From the IMG/VR virus record IMGVR_UViG_3300022562_001373, positions 1 to 27,066 of that record: DNA of 27,066 nt, one strand, 5' to 3'. Made by a program: the position numbers and the translations under genes. The notes below the pieces were generated by a model. It did no database searches. It was not told where the DNA came from and saw only the letters and a program-made list of their open reading frames with translations. The DNA is from a virus. Positions 20,605 through 27,066 of this stretch are shown here, piece by piece; within the stretch, counting starts at the first letter, position 1; every line of letters starts with the position of its first letter.

Positions 20605-21078
20605 TCACGAGAATAAATTGTACAGCTTTAGTTTGGGAACTGACTTAATTAGATCGGGATGATTTTCTGAAGCCCGTATTAGTCTCATCTTAATTTCATA
20701 AGAGGAAGATCCAAGCATTTTTTCAACTAACTTAAGATCGTTTTCTCGAAAGATAAAGTTAATAGCATCTACAGTAAATAATGGAGAAATTCTTTCTAGA
20801 TAATCAAGATACTTGTTAAAAACCAATATGCACCAATCTGGATCCATTTCATAATAGTTTTCGAAAAGTTGTTCATAAAAATAGATATGAATACGCCCAT
20901 AAGGACTTTCAAAAACTACATCTTGAAAAAACTCCAGATCATCACCGTCAAGTGGCGATACATCTGCATCCATTACATATTTGGCCAAATACAAATAGTA
21001 TTGTCGTTCATCGCGATTACTACTGGTAAAGTTTTCATAGTAATCGCGATGCCTGTTATGTCTACAAAAGATTTTCAT
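20605..21078 (-). CDS. Small helical protein following the MoxR-VWA pair (157 aa)
   Basis: Not recognised. Mostly helical with many Tyr, Phe, Asp and Glu. The C-terminal region (LKLVEKMLGSSSYEIKMRLI, then NHPDLIKSVP) resembles the tails NHPEVKHLVPFM and FPELKTLVPFV of the larger helical proteins at 9896-10828 and 13445-14473. Its ATG follows directly on the stop of the VWA gene with no clear ribosome site, so translation is probably coupled to it. Confidence 0.72.
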   Translation of the reverse strand: MKIFCRHNRHRDYYENFTSSNRDERQYYLYLAKYVMDADVSPLDGDDLEFFQDVVFESPYGRIHIYFYEQLFENYYEMDPDWCILVFNKYLDYLERISPLFTVDAINFIFRENDLKLVEKMLGSSSYEIKMRLIRASENHPDLIKSVPKLKLYNLFS

Positions 21079-22788
21079 TTATGCACGTAAGTCGAATGCT
21101 CGTCCGAATGGTGGATTGAAAGCACTACCACTGGTGATCAACCAGATTACATCAACGCCAGGATGTTTCATTTCAGCAATATCAGTATCTAGTAAGAATC
21201 CGTCGGTTACTACAATTAAGAAGTCGCACTTACCAATATTCTTTTCATAATCAGTAAAGAACTCTGCGTACTTGGTTCCACCGCGACCAACTACTTTAAC
21301 CTTCATAATCTCTTCTGGAACAGCCTTCTTGATCTTAGTGGCTTCTTCCCAATAGATAGTAGCGTCCGCTGGCACAATAGTCCCTTCAGATCGTTCATCC
21401 AAAGCGATAAGTTGTGATAAACCAAAGGCCATATCATCTTTACTCATAGAGCCGCTAGTATCAAGTAAGCAGCCGAAATGAGCGTAATAATTTTTTCTCT
21501 TGGGAACCAAGAGTCCACTAAACATTGGGCGAATACGCAAACGAGTCCAATCATTACGACCGTTACCCGCTCGCGCCTTTAGTAAGCGAGTGCGAATAAT
21601 ATCCTGCCAAGTTACCTTGGGAGCAGTTAGTTTGCCAAGCTCATCTTCCAATGCAGCCGGAATGTGTCCTGCCATTTTCTTAGCAGCCTCCATAGCATCT
21701 GAGATTCGTTTAGCCAACTTTTCTTCTGACTCCTCGGAATCCATGTGATCGTCTACTGTACCACCGAGGCCAAAGATATCTACTCCGCCTCCACAATGAT
21801 CGCAGGGACCTTCACCTTGACCTTGTCCCTGCCCTTGACCTTGTCCCTGACCTTGATGATCGGGACAATCACACTGTTGTCCATCACCATGACTATGCTG
21901 GTCATTGGGTTGTCCTTGACCTTGACCGGGCTGTTGACCTTGACCTTGTTGACCTTGTTGTCCTGGCTGCTGACCTTGGCCCTGTTGACCTTGCTGGCCC
22001 TTCTGTCCTTTTTGTCCCTTTGGTGACGGTTTTTGATACATTCCCAAACGTCCGCACTTAGGGCACTTCGGAAGTAAGCTATAGAGAATATCGTAGATTT
22101 TTTCTGGCCTCTTCATGTCCTCATCGAGATCAGGATCGGCATAATAGAATCTAACACCTTTTTCTCTCTTCTCTAATTCTTTACGCTCTTGCATTGTCAA
22201 TTCACGATCTTCATCGGGAGCAGGCAACTCGCAAGATTTGTTATTTCCATTAGGGTCTTCGATAGCCGGATTGATATCTTCAAACCCAGCGATCTTAGCA
22301 AATGGATTCTTGACAAACTCACAGAAAGTTTCAAATGGCATGTAGCGACCAAGATGCTTGGTAAACTCTGCCGATGCATCTTTCTTACGAGCTTTGAAGT
22401 CTTCCATTACAGTACCATTGACGATATAGTCAACGGCAATGTTCCATAGCTTTGGATTTCTAGAGCCTCGACGAGATGGGTGCATATAGATTGCGTGCCA
22501 CGCCTCATGTGCACAAACAATTCTTAATCCTCGTGGTGAGTGCTTAAGAATGAATTTCGGGTTCCAGTAGAACCTCTTACCATCAGTTGCCGCAGTTGGT
22601 ATGTTCAAAGTGCAAACGTGTTCAACCGGATACATCAAGCTAAAGATCAATGGATCTCCGCCCATACCAGTTGCCACGTGTTCGTTGTCATACCTGACAG
22701 CTAGTTCCAAAAATACTTTGGATAATTTTTCTTCGGCTTTTGATACTAGCTGCGGATCAATCTTGCCTATTACTTTTGAAAATTTCAT
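21079..22788 (-). CDS. Metallopeptidase-like/VWA protein (DUF2201 type)
   Basis: 569 aa in three parts. N-terminal (1-240): putative metallopeptidase-like domain with HEAWH (94-98) and WNIAVDYIVN (116-125) supplying a third ligand. Middle (about 241-335): CPKC, then a Gly/Gln/Pro low-complexity stretch (258-325) with CDC and CDHC cysteines. C-terminal (about 390-569): VWA domain with a complete MIDAS, DTSGS (441-445), GGT (501-503) and TDG (527-529). This is the usual DUF2201_N plus DUF2201 arrangement, a standard partner of MoxR ATPases, and a MoxR gene lies immediately upstream. The pair probably acts as a chaperone-type complex on an unknown target. Whether the HExxH is proteolytic is unproven for the family. 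Confidence 0.9.
   Translation of the reverse strand: MKFSKVIGKIDPQLVSKAEEKLSKVFLELAVRYDNEHVATGMGGDPLIFSLMYPVEHVCTLNIPTAATDGKRFYWNPKFILKHSPRGLRIVCAHEAWHAIYMHPSRRGSRNPKLWNIAVDYIVNGTVMEDFKARKKDASAEFTKHLGRYMPFETFCEFVKNPFAKIAGFEDINPAIEDPNGNNKSCELPAPDEDRELTMQERKELEKREKGVRFYYADPDLDEDMKRPEKIYDILYSLLPKCPKCGRLGMYQKPSPKGQKGQKGQQGQQGQGQQPGQQGQQGQGQQPGQGQGQPNDQHSHGDGQQCDCPDHQGQGQGQGQGQGQGEGPCDHCGGGVDIFGLGGTVDDHMDSEESEEKLAKRISDAMEAAKKMAGHIPAALEDELGKLTAPKVTWQDIIRTRLLKARAGNGRNDWTRLRIRPMFSGLLVPKRKNYYAHFGCLLDTSGSMSKDDMAFGLSQLIALDERSEGTIVPADATIYWEEATKIKKAVPEEIMKVKVVGRGGTKYAEFFTDYEKNIGKCDFLIVVTDGFLLDTDIAEMKHPGVDVIWLITSGSAFNPPFGRAFDLRA
21814..22017 (-). repeat. GQ/GQQ low-complexity coding repeat in VWA protein
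   Basis: Codons for residues 258-325 of the VWA protein are imperfect repeats of Gly-Gln and Gly-Gln-Gln with occasional Pro, built from short GGTCAAGG-like DNA units. A central break (PNDQHSHGDGQQCDCPDHQ) carries His and Cys. Likely a flexible linker between the metallopeptidase-like and VWA domains; prone to length change by slippage. Confidence 0.85.
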
Positions 22789-22828
22789 TGAGGCTCCAAT
22801 ATATTATATATCTTGGTGAATATAAGGA

Positions 22829-23950
22829 TTATTGATCAACTTCCTTATTAATTCTACCAAGAACCTGAGCCCAATCAGGATGCTCATCAAGATTGAATCT
22901 TACGAGACGTTCAATCTGAATTTGACTACGAACTGCCACAAGGACGTTCTCATGAGAAACCTTATTGAGGAATTTACCCATGTGCTTGACAGCGGGCGGC
23001 AATTCGTTTTCTGCCTGGTCCAACTGAGTGGCCAAACGAGCGCAGGCAATCATACAAGCAACTACCTTCTTGGTAGGCTCTAGAATTGCATACTTTCCAT
23101 AAACATCCTTACCATGGTAGATATCTTCAACCAATGGTAAGAGTTCCATATAATGTTCGTAATAGAACGAATACTTGATGCCAGCGTCCTTGCCGACACA
23201 CCCGGAGACCTTTTTGTTGAGAAGATGTGAATTCCATCCCTTACCTTCTCCGGCAAATAGAATCTGCGAAGCACGATCCCAACCACGAGGAGACGGGTCA
23301 GCATATCGATCTTCTGGATCAACAGCACCAAACAAATCCTTTGGGTTGTCGTTGATGTAGGCAGTAACAGATGGATGAATACGACCAGATTTACCGGCCC
23401 AATCCAACCAAGAGGTTGCATCAGCCTCTACCAAAAACTTTTCAGTTCTATCCAAAAGAGGCGGGCTTGGCTTCTGACCACCTTCAGAGAGAAGGTTACC
23501 AGTCATGATAATTGCTTGTAGATTTGGAAGCGGCTTACCATTGATAGTTCTAAACTGAGTAAACTCTAGCAGAGGTGCCCAGAGAGCTGGCTCTGCCTTA
23601 TCAACCTCGTCTAACAAAGCAACAACGCCTTGTTTTCCGTCAATCATTTCTTCATAGAACTTTGGCAATAGATAGTTGACATAATCGCTCTTTCTATTAG
23701 GAGCCATAACATCAGGATATCCTCCCAAGTCTGGACGCTCCATAACGGAGAGGTTCATATAGACTTCTCTACAATCAAGTCTCTTAATTTCTGCCTTAGA
23801 AATCTCTGTCTTTCCAGTTCCTCGACGACCGAAGACTGCAATGTTACCACCCATTTGAATAGTGGCAGAGATATGTTCCGATAATTCTTTGGTACCTAGC
23901 TTCTGTAAATTGAAATCTGAAGCGGTCATCTGTGGCTGTTGAGTCGGCAT
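22829..23950 (-). CDS. MoxR-type AAA+ ATPase (first copy)
   Basis: 373 aa. Walker A GRRGTGKT (41-48), ERPDLGGYPD (71-80), Walker B VALLDEVDK (110-118), sensor-1 MTGN (149-152), arginine-finger LLDR (165-168) and sensor-2 region PSPRGWD (219-225). The first 230 residues align well by eye with the second copy at 8749-9855; the remainder diverges. It is the first gene after the promoter at 23986-24015 and directly precedes its expected VWA partner. Its last part (RFNLDEHPDWAQVLGRI) contains an HPDW segment reminiscent of the tails of the helical proteins in this window. Biological target unknown. Confidence 0.92.
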   Translation of the reverse strand: MPTQQPQMTASDFNLQKLGTKELSEHISATIQMGGNIAVFGRRGTGKTEISKAEIKRLDCREVYMNLSVMERPDLGGYPDVMAPNRKSDYVNYLLPKFYEEMIDGKQGVVALLDEVDKAEPALWAPLLEFTQFRTINGKPLPNLQAIIMTGNLLSEGGQKPSPPLLDRTEKFLVEADATSWLDWAGKSGRIHPSVTAYINDNPKDLFGAVDPEDRYADPSPRGWDRASQILFAGEGKGWNSHLLNKKVSGCVGKDAGIKYSFYYEHYMELLPLVEDIYHGKDVYGKYAILEPTKKVVACMIACARLATQLDQAENELPPAVKHMGKFLNKVSHENVLVAVRSQIQIERLVRFNLDEHPDWAQVLGRINKEVDQ

Positions 23951-23985
23951 ACTTTATCCTTCCTTACAATAAAAGGGATCGCATA

Positions 23986-24015
23986 ACAATATGCTTCTGC
24001 TGGTGATATTGTCAA
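23986..24015 (-). promoter_or_regulatory. Promoter of MoxR-VWA unit with embedded inverted repeat
   Basis: On the minus strand: TTGACA, 18-nt spacer, then TATTGT. An inverted repeat ACAATAT-N13-ATATTGT runs from the end of the -35 to the -10, so a dimeric regulator could cover it. CTGGT/ACCAG flanks the -35 as a second short dyad. The leader to the ATG at 23950 is about 30 nt and includes GGAAGGA. Confidence 0.6.
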
Positions 24016-24067
24016 CCAGTGCAAAAGAAAAAAGATATGCGAACCAAATAAGCGATAATTTTTGATT

Positions 24068-24376
24068 TTAATTAATTTCCGTGGGGTCCATTTCATATTC
24101 TAAATCGCCATCAATAAAACGAGCAAGAATATTTTGATGAACTTCCCACGGGTCTTTTCTTCCAAAAGATAGTTGTCCAGCAGTATACATTATTCTACCA
24201 ATCAAATGATCCGGACAGTTCAGCTCAATTAATTTATCAGCTAACCATTGCCCCGCATAACAAACTTCCCGAATAATAGGGCTTTGTGTAATACTAGGTG
24301 TAAGTAATGGATCATTGTCAATCTTTTCTGACCAACGAAGTAAGTCTTCGTTAGTTACGGAATTTGGTCTGGGCAT
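24068..24376 (-). CDS. Conserved phage hypothetical protein (102 aa)
   Basis: Function unknown. The pattern SVTNEDLLRWSEKIDNDPLLTP, then IREVCYAGQWLADKLIELNCP, GRIMYTAGQLSFGRKDPWEVHQNIL and a short acidic tail is one I recognise as a recurring small phage protein family without assigned function. Helical, soluble. GAGGA precedes the ATG. It overlaps the end of tyrS by 22 nt, so the two are co-transcribed. It is followed by about 117 nt holding only the next promoter. Confidence 0.8.
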   Translation of the reverse strand: MPRPNSVTNEDLLRWSEKIDNDPLLTPSITQSPIIREVCYAGQWLADKLIELNCPDHLIGRIMYTAGQLSFGRKDPWEVHQNILARFIDGDLEYEMDPTEIN

Positions 24377-25584
24377 TTGTCCTCAATAAGCAAGCGACAA
24401 AAGTGTTTCTTACCCTTTTTAAGGATTACCTCATTTCCAAATAGATTTTTGGAAATCAAGGTCGTAGGGTTAGTTTGCACTTCATCGTTAATGGTAATAC
24501 CCCGATTAATAATCAGGTTTCTTGCATCGGTACGAGACCTTGCAAATCCACACTGAACTATTGTGTCGAGGATATGAGTCCCCTCCTTTACTGAAATTGC
24601 TTCCAGACCAGAGGAGTCTCTTTTCTCGAACAAGGCTTCTGCCTGTTCGAGCGCTTGTTGAGCTAATACTTCGCCATGAACAAGTTTCGTAATTTCAAAT
24701 GCCAGAAACTTTTTCGCTTCATTGATATTTGAAAAATGAATCGACAAATCTTCAAATGCTGGACAAATTTTGTTAGTAAAGAAATTTATACATTGCTTGA
24801 CCTTTCCATCACTAATATTGCGCCAGAATTGGAAAAACTCAAATGGAGAGGTCTTCTCCGGATCAAGCCACACCGCTCCTCTTTCAGTTTTCCCCATTTT
24901 GGTTCCATCTGAATTGACAAGCAACGGAAGCGTTAAACCAAATACTTCTCTCTTCTTTTTCTTATGGATAAGATCAATGCCGGCCAAAATATTAGACCAC
25001 TGATCATCTCCACCAATTTGTAATTTGCATTGGCCGCCGGTCCACTCATTAAGTTTGAGGAAGTCAAATGCCTGCATAATCATGTAATTGAATTCTAGAA
25101 ATGTTAAGCCGCCATTTTCCATTCTACTCTTAAAACACTCAGCTCGCAACATGTTGCTAACTGAAAAATGAGGACCAATATCTCTAATGAATTCTAGCCA
25201 GCTCATTCCAGTAGAATGAATAAACCAGAGGCTATTATTAAATCTAACTGATTTAGGCACAATCTTTTGAATTTGAGCTTCAATACCCTCTTCATTCAAA
25301 AAGAGTTGATGCCGATCTAGCATCTTACGCATATCATTTTTACCAGTAGGATCGCCAACTTGAGCGGTGGCCCCACCAATTAGCATGATAGCTGTATGCC
25401 CGGCTTCTGATAATCTTTTGGCCGTTACAAGCTGTAATAGATGGCCTACATGAAGACTATCGGCAGTGGGATCAAATCCAATGTAAAACGCAGTTTGTTC
25501 ATCATTCAACAATGCACAGATCTTCTCCGTATTGGTTGTCTGTTTGACCAAACCACGCTGTTCTAACTCATCAAAGATTTTCAT
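24355..25584 (-). CDS. tyrS: Tyrosyl-tRNA synthetase
   Basis: Class I synthetase charging tRNA-Tyr; 409 aa from the chosen start, near the bacterial 419-424. Visible: FYIGFDPTADSLHVGHLLQL with HVGH (45-48), GGATAQVGDPTGK (70-82), LQIGGDDQWSNI (188-199), signature KMGKT (229-233, cf. bacterial KFGKT), and a C-terminal S4-like tRNA-binding domain (about 340-409). All catalytic motifs are intact. The reading frame stays open 46 codons upstream to a TTG, but the family starts at the MKIFDELEQRGL seen here and the upstream part has no family match, so the ATG at 25584 is used. The ribosome site (AGAGAA) is weak. The 255-nt region before it is unusual and described separately. Confidence 0.95.
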   Translation of the reverse strand: MKIFDELEQRGLVKQTTNTEKICALLNDEQTAFYIGFDPTADSLHVGHLLQLVTAKRLSEAGHTAIMLIGGATAQVGDPTGKNDMRKMLDRHQLFLNEEGIEAQIQKIVPKSVRFNNSLWFIHSTGMSWLEFIRDIGPHFSVSNMLRAECFKSRMENGGLTFLEFNYMIMQAFDFLKLNEWTGGQCKLQIGGDDQWSNILAGIDLIHKKKKREVFGLTLPLLVNSDGTKMGKTERGAVWLDPEKTSPFEFFQFWRNISDGKVKQCINFFTNKICPAFEDLSIHFSNINEAKKFLAFEITKLVHGEVLAQQALEQAEALFEKRDSSGLEAISVKEGTHILDTIVQCGFARSRTDARNLIINRGITINDEVQTNPTTLISKNLFGNEVILKKGKKHFCRLLIEDKCPDQIP

Positions 25585-25839
25585 TGGATTCTCTTTTAGG
25601 TTTTGGATAATGCCGACTTGCTCCTCGGCTTTGGTGCACGTTTCCCATGGTGCAAAAGGACTCATATGAGTCGTCTGGTTCAGGGCATGAGTCGATTCGA
25701 GCACGACCAACTCTGGTGTCAATTCACCTCATCAATGGGGGTAGTCTTCCCCCTACCACAGCCCTAATTGACGTATAACTTACTCACCATTCGGCTTGTT
25801 GTAAGCCAACTAAATCAACTAGAGGGATTATCCAAATCT
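25585..25839 (-). other. Structured non-coding gap between trpS and tyrS
   Basis: This is the longest gap in the window. In minus-strand order: hairpin TTGGCTT-ACAAC-AAGCCGA; then GTCAATT (25766-25772) pairing with AATTGAC (25718-25724), enclosing two mutually exclusive hairpins, GGGGG/CCCCC or GGTAG/CTACC (25737-25757), and followed by ACCA; then a candidate promoter TTGACA-N16-TCGAAT (25695-25722); then GACTCAT at 25687-25693 followed by the 14-nt palindrome GACTCATATGAGTC (25659-25672) and CTTTTG; and last a GCCGA/TCGGC hairpin. I see no tRNA and no T-box sequence. An attenuator or structured leader controlling tyrS is possible. Confidence 0.45.
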
Positions 25840-26799
25840 TTACAAGCCTACTGCTTCACGAACTTTTTTCATAGTTCGCTCTGCTTCTTGTCTAGCAAAA
25901 TAGGCGCCATTGCGAAGAACACCCTCAACATAACCGGGGTCTTTCTTCAAACGCTCATATTCTTCGTGCATCTTATTGAAGAAGATATAATGATAGTGAT
26001 TCAAAGTTGTTTTGAGATCACCATACCCTATGTCGCCACCTTGAAGCTTAGCTAGCGCTTCAGAATAAACATCATCTGGTGCCATTAATTTCAACAGCTT
26101 TATAGCTGTATTTTGCTCAGCATCAGGTTTAGGTTCGTTCCATGGACGGCTATCCATTACAATAGACATTATCTTTTTCTGGCGAGGTTTTGCCTCTCCA
26201 AAGATATCTATGGTGTTGCCATGACTTTTAGACATTTTCTGTCCATCAGTGCCGGGGATTGTTGCCACCTGCTCTTGAATGTATGGCTCTGGAAGAGTGA
26301 ATACATCACCATAAGTTGTATTGAACTTGATTGCGATATCTCGTGTCACTTCTAGGTGCTGTAGCTGGTCTTTACCAACTGGTACCAGATTAGACTGATA
26401 CAAGAGAATATCGGCCGCCATCAACACAGGATAAGCAAATAACCCATGATTGGTAGGAATTCCCTTTGCAGTCTTATCTTTGTAGCTATGGCATCTTTCT
26501 AAAAGACCCATAGGAGTTACTGTAGATAGAATCCATGCCAATTCGGTAACAGCGGGAATATCCGACTGTCTGAATAAAACAGTTCTATCATCTATGCCAC
26601 AGGCTAATAAGATTGTGGCTGCTTCAATTGAATTTTCTTTACGTTCTTTTGGATCAAACAATGATGTCATTGAATGATAATCCGCGAGGAAACCATACAC
26701 ATGTCCCTTCTCTTGGAGATCGACCAAAGGCTTGATCATTCCAAAATAGTTGCCGATGTGAATCGTTCCTGACGGTTGAATACCCGACAGGATTCTCAT
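25840..26799 (-). CDS. trpS: Tryptophanyl-tRNA synthetase
   Basis: Class I synthetase charging tRNA-Trp; 319 aa against 328-334 in bacteria. Motifs: SGIQPSGTIHIGNYFG with HIGN (14-17), FLADYHSMT, ADILLYQSNLVPVGKDQLQHLEVTRDIA (129-156, tryptophan/ATP site) and KMSKS (188-192). The protein is complete and all catalytic elements are present. It starts 3 nt after the small gene upstream, so it is part of a unit that begins beyond the window. With tyrS it would keep two specific tRNAs charged during infection. Confidence 0.96.
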   Translation of the reverse strand: MRILSGIQPSGTIHIGNYFGMIKPLVDLQEKGHVYGFLADYHSMTSLFDPKERKENSIEAATILLACGIDDRTVLFRQSDIPAVTELAWILSTVTPMGLLERCHSYKDKTAKGIPTNHGLFAYPVLMAADILLYQSNLVPVGKDQLQHLEVTRDIAIKFNTTYGDVFTLPEPYIQEQVATIPGTDGQKMSKSHGNTIDIFGEAKPRQKKIMSIVMDSRPWNEPKPDAEQNTAIKLLKLMAPDDVYSEALAKLQGGDIGYGDLKTTLNHYHYIFFNKMHEEYERLKKDPGYVEGVLRNGAYFARQEAERTMKKVREAVGL

Positions 26800-26802
26800 A
26801 AT

Positions 26803-27051
26803 TTACTCCCAACTTACAAACAAAAGGTCCTCTGAATCCCAGTCAGTGTTAGAATACTGAGCTGTGATTTCATTGCTGATGGCGCACTTGAAGCCATCGC
26901 GCTCCAATTCCTTGGCTACCAATTCAGCAGTTTCTTTTGTGATACCTAGATCACTTAACCAAATATTAATTGAATAATCTCCTCTGGTGGCGGCTTGGGT
27001 GGCCCGCCAAAGGATTTGGTCTACTAGGCGTTGGGTTTTGATTTTGATCAT
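26803..27051 (-). CDS. Small hypothetical protein (82 aa)
   Basis: Function not recognised. Begins MIKIKTQRLVDQILWRATQAA, with helices in the first two thirds (GITKETAELVAKELERDGFK looks like a helix-turn-helix-sized pair) and ends in a short acidic stretch SNTDWDSEDLLFVSW. Only 3 nt separate it from trpS, so they are co-transcribed. The remaining 15 nt to the window edge show no promoter. Confidence 0.75.
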   Translation of the reverse strand: MIKIKTQRLVDQILWRATQAATRGDYSINIWLSDLGITKETAELVAKELERDGFKCAISNEITAQYSNTDWDSEDLLFVSWE

Positions 27052-27066
27052 TTCTAATTTTGCGTT

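Noticed and set aside
21745-22026. Plus-strand frame of Leu/Thr repeats resembling a membrane protein
   Set aside because: It is the reverse complement of the Gly-Gln repeat in the VWA gene; the hydrophobicity is an artefact of that repeat.
25590-25655. Leader peptide MGNVHQSRG... overlapping the tyrS start, with one Tyr codon
   Set aside because: No ribosome site and a single Tyr codon; not enough for a Tyr attenuator.
25585-25722. N-terminal extension of TyrRS starting at a TTG
   Set aside because: TyrRS proteins begin near the MKIFDELEQRG seen at 25584, and the 46 upstream codons match nothing in the family and overlap palindromic, structured DNA.
25714-25772. Possible tRNA: 7-bp acceptor-like stem followed by ACCA
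   Set aside because: Only 59 nt from stem to CCA, with no D-arm, no T-arm (no TTCRA loop) and no 7-nt anticodon loop with T33. Kept only as a tRNA-like structural curiosity.
1-27066. CRISPR array, insertion sequence, integrase or attachment site
   Set aside because: No regularly spaced direct repeats, no transposase or recombinase motif and no terminal inverted repeats were seen.

Overview
The window looks like part of a large tailed-phage genome (T4-like or jumbo myovirus scale), seen away from the structural genes. The reasons are: every convincing gene lies on the minus strand; genes are packed with ATGA/TGATG start-stop overlaps; many are short conserved-unknown phage-type proteins; and there is a set of phage markers (T4 Rnl1-type RNA ligase, T4 PseT-type polynucleotide kinase/phosphatase, an rIIA/rIIB pair, an SPFH membrane protein, thioredoxin, MoxR/VWA proteins and phage-borne aminoacyl-tRNA synthetases). 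No virion, replication or integration gene is present. The promoters look like sigma-70 promoters, which suggests the host polymerase can read this region.

Layout in transcription order (right to left). (1) 27051-24068: a small unknown protein, TrpRS, an unexplained structured 255-nt gap, TyrRS and another small protein. (2) A promoter near 24000 drives a MoxR AAA+ ATPase, a metallopeptidase-like/VWA protein with an intact MIDAS, and a small helical protein. (3) A promoter near 20585 drives a short run of small and membrane proteins, including a DUF3307-like protein and a papain-like Cys-His protein. (4) A promoter near 18783 opens a long unit: rIIA-like GHKL ATPase, rIIB-like protein, adenylosuccinate synthetase, a helical protein, two A-type Fe-S carriers, an RlaP-type nucleotidyltransferase, an ERI1/KapD-like exonuclease, a second helical protein and a second MoxR. 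(5) A promoter near 8725 drives thioredoxin, followed by a hairpin terminator. (6) 8299-2340: a Tad2/DUF2829-like small protein, coiled-coil membrane proteins around an SPFH protein, a second kinase-HAD phosphatase, a PD-(D/E)XK-like nuclease and PseT, closed by a terminator. (7) A promoter near 2308 drives a PF09414-type RNA ligase, two small proteins and an Rnl1-type RNA ligase that runs off the left edge.

The main theme is RNA repair: two different RNA ligases, two different kinase-phosphatases, an RlaP-family nucleotidyltransferase and two tRNA synthetases within 27 kb. In T4, Pnkp plus Rnl1 reverses tRNA cleavage by host anticodon nucleases. Here the set appears expanded and sits beside other likely counter-defence genes (rIIA/B, a Tad2-like protein). 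A second theme is two MoxR ATPases, each next to a helical protein with a similar C-terminal tail. A third is a family of promoters with a conserved, partly palindromic spacer. All functional calls rest on motif recognition by eye, with no database search.
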